Below the pieces are notes generated by a model. That model was given only the letters and a program-made list of their open reading frames with translations, made no database searches and was not told the origin of the DNA. This document shows positions 1 through 8,751 of a stretch of DNA of 64,000 bases, in pieces. Positions within the stretch are counted from its first letter, which is position 1. Each line of letters starts with the position of its first letter. Made by a program: the position numbers and the translations under genes. Origin of the DNA: Lachnospiraceae bacterium UBA7143 (GTDB taxonomy: Bacteria; Bacillota; Clostridia; Lachnospirales; Lachnospiraceae); contig DKWV01000011.1 of the NCBI GenBank assembly GCA_002491905.1, positions 62,001 to 126,000 of the forward strand, written 5' to 3'.

Positions 1-2
1 GT

Positions 3-128
3 CGCTTTAAGAGAAGCTGCGCAAAGGCTGGTATCCAGCAGGAGATTCGTAAGCGCGAGCATTACGAGAAGCCAAGCGTAAGACGTAAGAAAAAGTCCGA
101 AGCGGCAAGAAAACGCAAATATAACTAA
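3..128 (+). CDS. rpsU: 30S ribosomal protein S21, C-terminal part
   Basis: The window opens inside this gene; 41 codons and a TAA stop are visible. The visible part begins [12 protein letters not shown] and ends in a very basic tail with [13 protein letters not shown], which is the typical S21 C-terminus. S21 is a small protein of the 30S subunit that helps initiation base-pairing near the anti-Shine-Dalgarno region. The start codon lies outside the window. A strong terminator follows 11 bp after the stop, so this is the last gene of its transcript. Confidence 0.93.
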   Translation, partial: RFKRSCAKAGIQQEIRKREHYEKPSVRRKKKSEAARKRKYN

Positions 129-138
129 ACAGGAAGGC

Positions 139-168
139 AGGCCCGGAGACAGATCCGGGTCTGTTTTT
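139..168 (+). terminator. Rho-independent terminator after rpsU
   Basis: A 9-bp stem (139-147 with 154-162, core CCCGGA/TCCGGG) closes a 6-nt loop and is followed by G and five T. It ends the rpsU transcript before the convergent membrane-protein gene. Confidence 0.85.
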
Positions 169-227
169 ATGCACAGGTCCGTGCAGAAGAAATATGCCGC
201 TATGGCGGCGCACGGGCCGCTTATGTA

Positions 228-1766
228 TCAGTACAGGCCGACGCCGCGTCCCAGCATGAGGATCTTTCTGATCTTTTCCAGCGCTTCCACATAATAGAAG
301 GTGAAATTGTAATCATAGGGTACAAGAAACAGAAGGATGCATTTGCAGATGGACAGAAAGGCCCAGACAGACAGAATGCAGCTGAATTTTTTCGCTGTTT
401 TTGGGGAGAGGTTCCTGTAGTAGAGTCCTGTGATGAGAAAACACAACAGACACATGATCCAGTAGACATCCATATGGTACCGTTCCAGCACGGTGGGAGC
501 CCAGAGAACGTCGGTAAACGCGATAAACAGGGGAATAAGGAACAGGGTCATGATACAGTGAGGCAGGCGGTTCTCACGGATTTCGCCCCGGACGCCCTCT
601 GAGGCAATTCCGAAAAAAGGCAGGAACAGGATAGGAAAGTTGAGCAGAATGCCGTCAAAAGAGACGAAGGGAAACTGGTCTGACATCGGTGTGTAGCCGA
701 CAAAAAATTTGCAGATACTGTCAAAGGTTTTCAGCGGCTGAAAGCGGGAAAAGAAACTGCCGTAGCGGCTCTGGTCCGCGATGGTGAGCTGGTAGGCCTG
801 TCCGAACTCGAAAGGGTTGTCAAAACGGGCATAGTTATACAGCATGAGAAGGGCGCCTATTACGATATAGGGGGATGCGGCGAAAAACAGCTGCTTTCCC
901 AGCCGGAATGTGAGCTTCCTGTCCTTTAAAAAGACTGCGAGAAGCGGCAGGACGAACAGATTGGCCAGGGCGATGGGAGGCCGGCAGCCGAATGCCAGGG
1001 CGCCGAGCAGGCTGCCGAAAAAGGCATACCGAATGCAGGCGCTGTCCTTTTTGCATACGAATACGGCGCGGATGAAAAAGAAAAAGCTCCAGATTTCCAT
1101 GCAGATGGCGGCGGAAATGGCGGTGCAGTACAGGGCAGGGGCGGAGACGCTGTACCAGACGCTCATGACGGAAAAGGCCGCCGACAGGGAGAGGTACAGG
1201 CCGAGGGAAAGCTTTTTAAAAAAGGTTTTGCCAAGCATGAAGAACAGCGAAAAAACACCGCATATAAACAGGGCGACGAAAATCTGTGTCGCGTGGTAAG
1301 TCGTCAGACTCATGCCTGTGATCAGGCGGTAAGGCAGAAACAGAAGGAAAACAGGGACAACGCCGAAGTACATGTAGTAGTGTCCGTTGTAAAAGGCATG
1401 ATCCCAGTGGACGGATACGTCGTCTGACTCTCTTGCAGCAGGATCGTAAGGATTCTCCATTGTGGACAGCTTTGGGTCGATATCATCATAGTCGATATAT
1501 AGATGCCCCTCTAAAAAGGATTCCGCAATCAGTTCGTACTGGTTCATGTAATCCGGGATTTCCCCGTTGTAAGAGGGGGAAAGGCTCATGGGCAGAATGC
1601 ATAATAGAATGGTCATTGTCAATGTGACGACAGACACAAAGCCTGCCTTTGCGTTCTTCATTTCCATAGAGACCGTGTGCAGGGTGGAACCCGGTCTTAA
1701 GCAGAAGAGAACGGCGAAGAAGACGAACCATATGAAATAACCTGCCAATAAAGTTTTGCTGATCAT
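228..1766 (-). CDS. Polytopic membrane protein, possibly GT-C-like glycosyltransferase
   Basis: 512 residues with about ten or more hydrophobic segments spread over the whole length, so it sits in the cytoplasmic membrane. A large hydrophilic stretch after the second or third segment carries HWDHAFYNGHYYMYFG, rich in aromatic residues and His/Asp, followed by a further membrane segment. That topology (an early extracytoplasmic loop with acidic and aromatic residues) resembles GT-C family lipid-linked-sugar transferases, but no catalytic motif can be named with certainty. The start is placed at the ATG at 1766, preceded by AAAGGAAAA; an upstream in-frame ATG at 1814 would read through that ribosome binding site. 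It is monocistronic and divergent from the carboxypeptidase gene at 1918. The function is inferred only; it may instead be a plain hypothetical membrane protein. Confidence 0.7.
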   Translation of the reverse strand: MISKTLLAGYFIWFVFFAVLFCLRPGSTLHTVSMEMKNAKAGFVSVVTLTMTILLCILPMSLSPSYNGEIPDYMNQYELIAESFLEGHLYIDYDDIDPKLSTMENPYDPAARESDDVSVHWDHAFYNGHYYMYFGVVPVFLLFLPYRLITGMSLTTYHATQIFVALFICGVFSLFFMLGKTFFKKLSLGLYLSLSAAFSVMSVWYSVSAPALYCTAISAAICMEIWSFFFFIRAVFVCKKDSACIRYAFFGSLLGALAFGCRPPIALANLFVLPLLAVFLKDRKLTFRLGKQLFFAASPYIVIGALLMLYNYARFDNPFEFGQAYQLTIADQSRYGSFFSRFQPLKTFDSICKFFVGYTPMSDQFPFVSFDGILLNFPILFLPFFGIASEGVRGEIRENRLPHCIMTLFLIPLFIAFTDVLWAPTVLERYHMDVYWIMCLLCFLITGLYYRNLSPKTAKKFSCILSVWAFLSICKCILLFLVPYDYNFTFYYVEALEKIRKILMLGRGVGLY

Positions 1767-1917
1767 GTCTGAATTTTCCTTTCGTCTGACTGGTTGTCCT
1801 GTATAGTATAGCACAGGTGTCTAAATTTGTTTCTTAAAATTATCTCTTTTACGCCGGTATATCCGTTGTCCCACTACAATATGTATAGTACAGAACAAAG
1901 TGTAGGGGTGACTAAAG

Positions 1918-3102
1918 TTGCAGGGAAAGGGAAAGCGGATTATCGTTTGGCTTTTGATGGGAATACTCCTTACGGAGACGCTGTTTCTGAAAATGACTAT
2001 ATTGGTCAATGCCACGCCGGAAGTAAAGACGCCATCCTATATTGTGATGGAGGCATCTACGGGCCAGGTAATCTGCGAGCAGGATGCGGATACCAGACGA
2101 AGTCCGGCCAGCATTACCAAGATTATGACGCTGCTCATTATATTTGAGCACTTGAAGAGCGGAAGAATCCACCTGGAGGATCAGGTGACCACAAGCGCCT
2201 ACGCGAAATCTATGGGCGGGTCGCAGGTGTTTCTGGAGGAAGGAGAGACACAGACGCTTGAGACCATGATTAAGTGTATCGCGGTGGCCAGCGGCAATGA
2301 CGCAAGCGTTGCAGTGGCGGAGTACATAGCAGGGAGTGAAGCGGAATTTGTAAAACTGATGAACGAGAAGGCGGAGAGTCTGGGAATGCAGAATACCCAT
2401 TTTGAGGACTGCTGTGGCCTGACGGACTCCGACGATCACTATTCGTCGGCAAAGGACGTGGCGATTATGTCCAGAGAGCTGATTACCAAATACCCGGAAG
2501 TTTTTGACTACACGACGATCTGGATGGAGGATATTGAGCACAGGACGGCACAGGGAACGAGCACCTTTACCCTTTCCAGCACCAACAAGCTCTTAAAACA
2601 GTACGAGTGGACGACGGGTTTAAAGACAGGTTCGACCTCCAAGGCGCTCTACTGCCTGTCGGCTACGGCGAACAAGGACGGTATGGAGCTGATTGCCGTG
2701 GTGATGGCCGCACCGGATCCCAAGACCAGATTCCAGGACGCCATGTCGCTTTTAAGCTACGGCTACAGCGTGAGCCAGATGTATACGGATGACAACAAAG
2801 ATCCCCTTCCGGCCCAGAAGGTGGAGGGCGGTATCGAGGATACGGTGAATCTGGTATACGAGTCACCTTTCTCATATCTGGATACGGCGGGCAATAACTT
2901 AAACGACATCGAGAAGGAAATCAGTCTGCCGGGCAGCGTGACTGCGCCCGTAGCGGAGGGAGATCCTGTCGGCGAGGCGGTCTATAAGCTGAACGGCACC
3001 CGGATCGGCAGCGTGTCCATTCTGGCGGCAAAAGGAGTGGAGAAAGCGCAGTACAAGGATTATTACAAGAAGGTGTGGGGACTTTACCTGATGAAGCGGT
3101 AG
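1918..3102 (+). CDS. Serine-type D-Ala-D-Ala carboxypeptidase (DacF/PBP5 family)
   Basis: 394 residues. It trims the terminal D-alanine of peptidoglycan pentapeptides outside the membrane. An N-terminal hydrophobic segment (residues about 8-30) is a signal peptide. The three penicillin-binding motifs occur in order: SITK (SxxK, the acylated serine), SGN in VASGNDAS, and KTG in GLKTGSTSK. The C-terminal third is the beta-rich PBP5 domain, and the protein ends soon after a short basic, amphipathic segment that may touch the membrane. The start is a TTG preceded by TAGGGGTG, the only plausible signal upstream of the signal peptide. It is the first of two DacF-like paralogues in this window; the other is at 7303. 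Confidence 0.9.
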   Translation: MQGKGKRIIVWLLMGILLTETLFLKMTILVNATPEVKTPSYIVMEASTGQVICEQDADTRRSPASITKIMTLLIIFEHLKSGRIHLEDQVTTSAYAKSMGGSQVFLEEGETQTLETMIKCIAVASGNDASVAVAEYIAGSEAEFVKLMNEKAESLGMQNTHFEDCCGLTDSDDHYSSAKDVAIMSRELITKYPEVFDYTTIWMEDIEHRTAQGTSTFTLSSTNKLLKQYEWTTGLKTGSTSKALYCLSATANKDGMELIAVVMAAPDPKTRFQDAMSLLSYGYSVSQMYTDDNKDPLPAQKVEGGIEDTVNLVYESPFSYLDTAGNNLNDIEKEISLPGSVTAPVAEGDPVGEAVYKLNGTRIGSVSILAAKGVEKAQYKDYYKKVWGLYLMKR

Positions 3103-3184
3103 GATAAATGCACAGAACAAAAGTTCGCCGATTGCGGTGGAACAGGGGGTATGATAAACTATATGCGTGCATAAGCAGAGAAGG

Positions 3185-3290
3185 AAGTCTTCCAGAGCAG
3201 ACATCATGCTTGCATGAATGTATGCTCTGGAAGACTTACGGCGAGCAACACGAACTCGGGATGCGAAGTATTCCGAGTCTGCTTATGTAT
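3185..3290. repeat. Palindromic intergenic repeat element, copy 1
   Basis: The 209-bp gap between the carboxypeptidase and the phosphoesterase holds a perfect 15-bp inverted repeat (3185-3199 with 3223-3237) whose loop contains CATGCTTGCATG. It is followed by CTTACGGCGAGCAACACGAA and a second small hairpin (ACTCGG/CCGAGT). The same CATGCTTGCATG, 18 nt, then CTTAYGGCGAGCAACRCGA arrangement occurs again at 50170-50218 with identical spacing, so this is a dispersed repeat family rather than chance. Confidence 0.65.
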
Positions 3291-3311
3291 GTCTATTAGG
3301 CAGGGAGGAAT

Positions 3312-4169
3312 ATGGCGGAAGGTATTTTGGCGGCAGTTGCCGTGGTTATTTTCATATGTCTGGCTGCGGCTGTCTGGGACAGCAACCGTTTCGTGACGCT
3401 CACGTATGAGATTCGCTCTGATAAGATTACGAAGCCGTGCAGGCTTGCGCTTCTTGCGGACTTACATAACAAATCTTTTGGGAAGGACAATGCAAGACTG
3501 CTCGCCGCGATTGACGAGAGCATGCCGGACGGAATTTTAGTGGCGGGGGACATGCTGACAGCCGTAAAGGGCGCGGATTTCAGTCATGCGCTTACGCTGA
3601 TGGAGAACCTGGCGGTTAAGTACAGGATTTACTATGGCATGGGCAATCACGAGTACCGTCTGGGACTTTATCCGAACGACTACCCGGGTATGTACGAGGG
3701 ATATCTGTCCGGCTTGAGACGGGCGGGCATCGAACCGCTGATCAATGAAACGGCCTATCTGCCGGAGTGCAATATCGCCGTCTGCGGTGCACAGGTTGAC
3801 AGGGCATATTACAGGCATTTTAGAAGGAAACCTATGGAGCCGTCCTATCTGCCAAAGCTTTTGGGAAAGCCGGATCGGGAAATGTTTCAACTGCTGATCG
3901 CCCACAATCCGGTTTATTTTGACGCCTATGCAGAATGGGGGGCGGATCTGGTGGTCTCCGGGCATGTGCACGGTGGGATTATGAGACTGCCGGTTCTGGG
4001 CGGTGTGCTCTCGCCGGCGCTGACGCTGTTTCCCAGATATGACGGCGGTATATTTCATGAAGATAAAAGTACCATGATTCTGAGCAGAGGGTTGAGCAGC
4101 CATACGCCTCCTATCAGAATTTTTAATCCGGGCGAGCTGATCGTGATCGATCTTAAGCCGGGCAGATGA
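3312..4169 (+). CDS. Membrane-anchored metallophosphoesterase (YkuE-like)
   Basis: 285 residues of the calcineurin-like phosphoesterase fold. An N-terminal hydrophobic segment (about residues 4-22) anchors it. The metal-site motifs are present in order: DLHN (the D-x-H motif), AGDM (GD-x), GNHE, a later His in IAHNP, and GHVHGG near the C-terminus. In this family two divalent metals hydrolyse phosphoesters; YkuE-type proteins act at the outer face of the membrane, often on lipid-linked phosphates. The start ATG has GGGAGGA just upstream. Its stop lies 19 bp before the chosen scpA start, so the two are very probably co-transcribed. The substrate is unknown. Confidence 0.88.
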   Translation: MAEGILAAVAVVIFICLAAAVWDSNRFVTLTYEIRSDKITKPCRLALLADLHNKSFGKDNARLLAAIDESMPDGILVAGDMLTAVKGADFSHALTLMENLAVKYRIYYGMGNHEYRLGLYPNDYPGMYEGYLSGLRRAGIEPLINETAYLPECNIAVCGAQVDRAYYRHFRRKPMEPSYLPKLLGKPDREMFQLLIAHNPVYFDAYAEWGADLVVSGHVHGGIMRLPVLGGVLSPALTLFPRYDGGIFHEDKSTMILSRGLSSHTPPIRIFNPGELIVIDLKPGR

Positions 4170-4188
4170 TATGGAGAGAGGACAGGCT

Positions 4189-4971
4189 ATGGCAATTCCT
4201 GTGAAGCTTGAGGTGTTTGAAGGTCCGCTGGACCTGCTCCTGCACCTGATTGAAAAAAATAAAGTGGATATTTATGATATTCCCATTGTGGAGATCACCG
4301 AGCAGTATCTGGACTACATCAGGCAGATGGAGACGGAGGACATGAACGTCATGAGCGAGTTTCTTGTCATGGCGGCCACCCTGATTGATATTAAGTGCCG
4401 GATGCTTTTGCCGAAGGAAGTGAACGAGGAAGGGGAGGAGGAAGATCCCCGGGCAGAGCTGGTGGAAAAGCTGTTGGAGTACAAGATGTGTAAATACATG
4501 TCCTACGAGCTGCGCGACCGAATGGTGGACGCGGAGAGAAATCTTTACAAGAAGCCTACGCTGCCGGAGGAAGTGGCGCAGTACCGTCAGCCGGTGGATT
4601 ACGAGGAACTGATTGGGGATATGACACTGAATAAGCTCCATGAGATATTCAAGCAGATGATGAAGCGGCAGGAGGACAAGATTGACCCGGTCAGAAGCAC
4701 TTTCGGAAAGATAGAGAAGGACGAGATCGACCTGGATCTAAAGACCACTTATGTGGAGGCTTATGTGCGCAGCCACAAGACATTCAGTTTTCGGAAACTG
4801 CTTGAAAAGCAGTCCAGCAAAATGGAGATTATCGTGACATTCCTGGTAATTCTGGAGATGATTAAGACGGGAAGGATCGGGATCGAGCAGGAGGATACGT
4901 TTTCGGATATTATTATCACGGCGCGGGAAAATGCGGACAGCGAACCGCTGCAGCTTACCAGCGTCAGCTGA
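4189..4971 (+). CDS. scpA: Segregation and condensation protein A
   Basis: 260 residues. ScpA is the kleisin that bridges SMC heads in the bacterial condensin complex and is needed for chromosome compaction and segregation. The N-terminus carries the family signature FEGPLDLLLHLI, followed by a helical domain with VDIYDIPI. The middle is acidic and charged, and the C-terminal winged-helix part has VTFLVILEMI. The start is the ATG at 4189 with GGAGAGAGG 6 bp upstream; an ATG at 4171 in frame lies before that site and is unlikely. scpB follows after 30 bp, the usual gene pair. Confidence 0.95.
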   Translation: MAIPVKLEVFEGPLDLLLHLIEKNKVDIYDIPIVEITEQYLDYIRQMETEDMNVMSEFLVMAATLIDIKCRMLLPKEVNEEGEEEDPRAELVEKLLEYKMCKYMSYELRDRMVDAERNLYKKPTLPEEVAQYRQPVDYEELIGDMTLNKLHEIFKQMMKRQEDKIDPVRSTFGKIEKDEIDLDLKTTYVEAYVRSHKTFSFRKLLEKQSSKMEIIVTFLVILEMIKTGRIGIEQEDTFSDIIITARENADSEPLQLTSVS

Positions 4972-5001
4972 GGGATACATAAATTGTAAGAGGGAACAGG
5001 C

Positions 5002-5571
5002 ATGGAAAAGAAGAAGGCGAAGGCAGTTCTGGAGGCAATTTTATTTACTATGGGGGATTCGGTGGAGATCGACAGACTGGCGGCGGTGATTGAAGAGGAT
5101 AAGGATACTACTGTTAAGCTTCTGGAGGAGATGGAGAAGGATTATCAGAAGGCGGACCGGGGCATAGGTCTTACCACACTTGACAATGCGGTGCAGATGT
5201 GCACGAAAAGCGAGCTGTATGAGTATCTGATCAAAATAGCGAAGACCCCCAAAAAGTTCGTGCTCACGGACACACTTTTGGAAACGCTCTCCATTATCGC
5301 CTACAAACAGCCGATCACAAGACTGGAGATTGAGAAGGTGAGAGGCGTAAGCTGTGACCATGCAGTGAACCGGCTGCTGGAATTTGACCTGATTGCGGAG
5401 GTTGGCAGGCTGGATGCGCCGGGACGGCCTCTGCTGTTTGGCACGACGGAGCAGTTCCTGCGGAGTTTCGGCGTGAAATCCATCGAGGATCTGCCGGAGC
5501 TTTCCGCGGTGCAGATCGAGGAGTTTAAGCAGCAGGCGGAATCAGAGGTGGAGATGCAGCTGGATATCTAG
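5002..5571 (+). CDS. scpB: Segregation and condensation protein B
   Basis: 189 residues, normal family length. ScpB dimers bind ScpA and stabilise the SMC-ScpAB condensin. Two winged-helix domains are visible: an N-terminal one starting AVLEAILFTMGD, and a second with ETLSIIAYKQPITRLEIE and the conserved segment RGVSCDHAVNRLLE. A GGCATGG-type context gives a weak ribosome site (GAGGGAACAGGC) before the ATG. The gene sits between scpA and a CotH-like gene and is probably in the same transcript. Confidence 0.95.
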   Translation: MEKKKAKAVLEAILFTMGDSVEIDRLAAVIEEDKDTTVKLLEEMEKDYQKADRGIGLTTLDNAVQMCTKSELYEYLIKIAKTPKKFVLTDTLLETLSIIAYKQPITRLEIEKVRGVSCDHAVNRLLEFDLIAEVGRLDAPGRPLLFGTTEQFLRSFGVKSIEDLPELSAVQIEEFKQQAESEVEMQLDI

Positions 5572-5582
5572 GGAGATATGGT

Positions 5583-7184
5583 ATGATATACGACAAAAAA
5601 AAACAGAGATGCGTTCTATTTGTCATATGTCTGCTGTGTCTGGTTTTAGCAGGGTATGGTATTCGAGAGGCGGAAAGTCGGCGGCTGTCTGTTTCGGTGG
5701 TCACTGCCGAAAAGATACAGGAAATGATATGTGGGGGGTATGAGGAGTACAAAGTGAAGCCGATGCTTTACTTTGACGGACACAGACTGGCATATGACAG
5801 TACAGATGATATATATTATATTACGCAGAATATGGATGACGGCGCATTCAGCGGCGTGTTAGGCAGCAGTGAAGGAACATTATACTGGCGAAAAGACGGT
5901 CGCTTTCTTAAGTTTGCGGATGCCTTGTCGGAGGGGCATATGTTTTCACTGTACTGTGTGAATAAGGAGACGAAAAAATGGTGCAGTTACAGTATCGTTT
6001 TTTCTGGTATGCCTATTATGATGATTGAGACACAGGACGGAGAAGCGATTGGTGATGACCTGTGCAAGGCACAGATGCAGCTTTTTAACTTGAAATTTAC
6101 AGGCAGGGAATACACGTCTGTCTCCTGTCAAATGAGGATCAGAGGAGGCATGAGTAAAAAATATTTCAAAAAAGGTTACAAACTGTCGCTGGACGAAAAG
6201 CGGTCTTTGCTCGGCATGAGAGAGGATGATGATTGGATCCTGACGGCGCTCTATGATGATAGCGGATTGATTCATAATAAGTTTTCCTATGACGTATGGA
6301 GAAACATGGCAGATAACAATTCCGTAAAACAGGACGAAGGGACTACAATGGAGTTTGTAGAATTATTCTGTAATGACGCTTATCTTGGCGTTTACGGTTT
6401 AATTGAACGAATAGACGGAAAAGAATTATCGTTGGAAGGGACAAAGGATATTCTATACAAGTGCGAGGGATATAGCCTGCCGAGAGAACTGGCGGACTGG
6501 TCTGATGTTTTAGGAGAGGATTATATTATCAAATATCCGAAAGAGTATGATCTTTCCGAATGGGTTCCGATTCAGAAATATCTTGAAACATTTACAAAGG
6601 AGGAAGGCATCACGGATTATGAACAGGCGGTATCAATGCTGAATATGGAAAATGCCATCGATCATAATCTTTTTATTATGTTATCTTATGGAATTGATAA
6701 TTATAAACGAAAGAATAATTATTATCTGGCGGATTTTTTGGGAAATAATATGAATCCCGAATATGCCATGATCAAAGTACCCTGGGATTGCAATGCGACT
6801 TGGGGGAATGTCTGGTATAGCAACCCGGAATCCAACGACACTATTTATGAGTCGGAAAGGATCACAGATCCGAATCTCTGGAGTGAAGATATGAAGGCGC
6901 TGTTTTTATGCAGACCGGACGAAATCGGAGAAATGATGAGAAGGCGGTGGGTTTATTTGCGGCAGGACATTCTGTCGAATGAGAGATTAACCGGCATGCT
7001 TGATAAGGAGTTTGGCTATCTGCATGGTTCCGGGGCGTATGCCCGCAATTATCAGAGATGGCCAAAAGGTACCGAGTATTGGGACGACAGATACATATAT
7101 GAATATGTGGATGGACGGCTTAAGTACTTGGATGAATATTTTCAGGAGCCATATTTGGATGAGACATTGACGCTGGATTATTAG
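5583..7184 (+). CDS. CotH-like protein kinase family protein, membrane-anchored
   Basis: 533 residues. An N-terminal hydrophobic segment (about residues 10-26) is a signal anchor, so the bulk is outside the cell. CotH proteins are atypical kinases that phosphorylate spore-coat or exported proteins. Visible family features are MRIRGGMSKKYFKKGYK (residues about 180-196), FCNDAYLGVYGLIE, and late in the protein KVPWDCNATWGN, which matches the PWD metal-binding region. The gene starts 11 bp after scpB with AGGGAGATATGGT upstream, yet its base composition is visibly richer in AT than its neighbours, which suggests it was inserted into this operon. The target protein is not known; linkage to condensin genes is probably only positional. 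Confidence 0.85.
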   Translation: MIYDKKKQRCVLFVICLLCLVLAGYGIREAESRRLSVSVVTAEKIQEMICGGYEEYKVKPMLYFDGHRLAYDSTDDIYYITQNMDDGAFSGVLGSSEGTLYWRKDGRFLKFADALSEGHMFSLYCVNKETKKWCSYSIVFSGMPIMMIETQDGEAIGDDLCKAQMQLFNLKFTGREYTSVSCQMRIRGGMSKKYFKKGYKLSLDEKRSLLGMREDDDWILTALYDDSGLIHNKFSYDVWRNMADNNSVKQDEGTTMEFVELFCNDAYLGVYGLIERIDGKELSLEGTKDILYKCEGYSLPRELADWSDVLGEDYIIKYPKEYDLSEWVPIQKYLETFTKEEGITDYEQAVSMLNMENAIDHNLFIMLSYGIDNYKRKNNYYLADFLGNNMNPEYAMIKVPWDCNATWGNVWYSNPESNDTIYESERITDPNLWSEDMKALFLCRPDEIGEMMRRRWVYLRQDILSNERLTGMLDKEFGYLHGSGAYARNYQRWPKGTEYWDDRYIYEYVDGRLKYLDEYFQEPYLDETLTLDY

Positions 7185-7302
7185 CGTGATGTTTTTGGAG
7201 AAAAATGGGTAAATGTCTTGAATGGAAAAATGAGGACGAATGCTGTCATAGGAGAGTAGGATACGCATATATATTAACGAACGGAATTGTCAGGACGTGG
7301 GT

Positions 7303-8643
7303 ATGCGTATCATAAAAAACAGGACTAATGCGGGTAGAAAGCGGATATATTACAGGGTGGCTGCCATTGTTACGGCGGCTGCCTTGTTTTGTGTGCATGG
7401 AAGCGCGTGGAACCCGGCGGCTTTGCGGCGTATCTTCTGTACAGCACAACAGAAAGGCATTCAGGTTTCGGCTGCTAAGGCTGCGTCCGGCGGGACGCAG
7501 GAGAATGCTTCGGAGGAAGATCTGCGGCTCTATGCACAGTCGGCGGTTCTCATGGATGCGGACTCAGGCAGGGTACTCTACGGAAAAAACCCGGAGGAAA
7601 AGCTGCCTATGGCCAGCACCACTAAGATTATGACCTGCATCCTCGCATTGGAGTACGGCAATCCGGAAGAGGTCGTGGAAGTCTCTTCCTATGCGGCGAG
7701 CATGCCCAAAGTAAAGCTGTATGTAAAGGCGGGGGAAAAATATCGTCTGGGCGACCTGTTATACTCCCTGATGCTGGAATCCCACAATGACTCGGCGGTG
7801 GTAATCGCGGAGGCGGTGGGCGGCAGCGTGGAGAAGTTCGCGGCAATGATGAACCAGAAGGCGCGCGATATCGGCTGTTTTGACACGTACTTCATCACGC
7901 CGAACGGACTGGACGCGAAGGTGGATGAAAACGGAAAAGTGCATTCCACAACGGCGGCGGATCTGGCAAGGATCATGGCATACTGTGTGACGGATTCCCC
8001 GGAAAAGGAGCAGTTTCTGGAGATTACAAGGACGCAGGGCTATGATTTCACGGATGCGGACGGCACAAGAAGCTTTCACTGCAATAACCACAATGCATTC
8101 TTAGGCATGATGCCGGAGGCTCTCTCCGGGAAGACGGGATTTACCAACAACGCGGGTTACTGCTACGTGGGGGCGGTGGAGAGCGAGGGACGGATTTTTA
8201 CGGTTGCTCTTCTTGCCTGCGGCTGGCCGAATAACCGGAGCTACAAGTGGAGCGACATGAAGAAGCTGGCGGCTTACGGAATGGAGCGGTATCAGTACAG
8301 GGATATCTATGAACCGCAGGATTTTGCGGATATTTCGGTAAGGAACGGCATTGCGGGGGAGCGTGGAACACCCTTTGAGGAGGCGTATGTCTCCGTCACA
8401 CTTCAGACGCAGGAGGAGAACCTGACCTATCTTTTGTGTGAGGAGGATCAGGTAGAGGTAAAGACCCGGGTGGAGCCTGTTCTCGACGCGCCGGTTGCAG
8501 AGGGGGAAGAGGTCGGCTCTGTGTCCTATTTCTTAAACGGGGAACTGGTGAAAAGATATGCGGTGTGCACGGACACGGCAATCGAGGAGAGAAGCTTTTT
8601 ATGGATTTTGGAATATATTTTAAAACTTACATTTTTTTTGTAA
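7303..8643 (+). CDS. Serine-type D-Ala-D-Ala carboxypeptidase (DacF-like), second copy
   Basis: 446 residues from the ATG at 7303 (AGGA 7 bp upstream); a GTG at 7297 is an alternative. It has a signal segment around residues 12-30, then the penicillin-binding motifs STTK (SxxK), SHN in LESHNDSA (SxN) and KTG in LSGKTGFTN. Unlike the copy at 1918, the C-terminus ends in a strongly hydrophobic, aromatic segment (ILEYILKLTFFL) that likely anchors the protein, as in PBP5. It would remove terminal D-Ala from peptidoglycan stem peptides at the outer face of the membrane. A 108-bp gap separates it from the decarboxylase operon. Confidence 0.9.
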   Translation: MRIIKNRTNAGRKRIYYRVAAIVTAAALFCVHGSAWNPAALRRIFCTAQQKGIQVSAAKAASGGTQENASEEDLRLYAQSAVLMDADSGRVLYGKNPEEKLPMASTTKIMTCILALEYGNPEEVVEVSSYAASMPKVKLYVKAGEKYRLGDLLYSLMLESHNDSAVVIAEAVGGSVEKFAAMMNQKARDIGCFDTYFITPNGLDAKVDENGKVHSTTAADLARIMAYCVTDSPEKEQFLEITRTQGYDFTDADGTRSFHCNNHNAFLGMMPEALSGKTGFTNNAGYCYVGAVESEGRIFTVALLACGWPNNRSYKWSDMKKLAAYGMERYQYRDIYEPQDFADISVRNGIAGERGTPFEEAYVSVTLQTQEENLTYLLCEEDQVEVKTRVEPVLDAPVAEGEEVGSVSYFLNGELVKRYAVCTDTAIEERSFLWILEYILKLTFFL

Positions 8644-8670
8644 TTTCTGCTAGTCGAGATTTGCATTCTG

Positions 8671-8679
8671 TGTTATACT
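8671..8679 (+). promoter_or_regulatory. Extended -10 promoter before the decarboxylase operon
   Basis: TGTTATACT at 8671-8679 fits an extended -10 (TGnTATACT) about 73 bp upstream of the first gene. No good -35 hexamer was found at 17 bp. The gap also has an AT-rich stretch and GGAGGG before the ATG at 8752. Confidence 0.4.
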
Positions 8680-8751
8680 ACAGTCGTGCGCTATGTCAAA
8701 TAGCAGAATGGTTTTATTATTTTTATAATTATATAAATGGAGGGCTGAAAA

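Noticed and set aside
910..1299. Open frame opposite the membrane-protein gene
   Set aside because: Shadow of the minus-strand gene; low-complexity basic product, no homology pattern.
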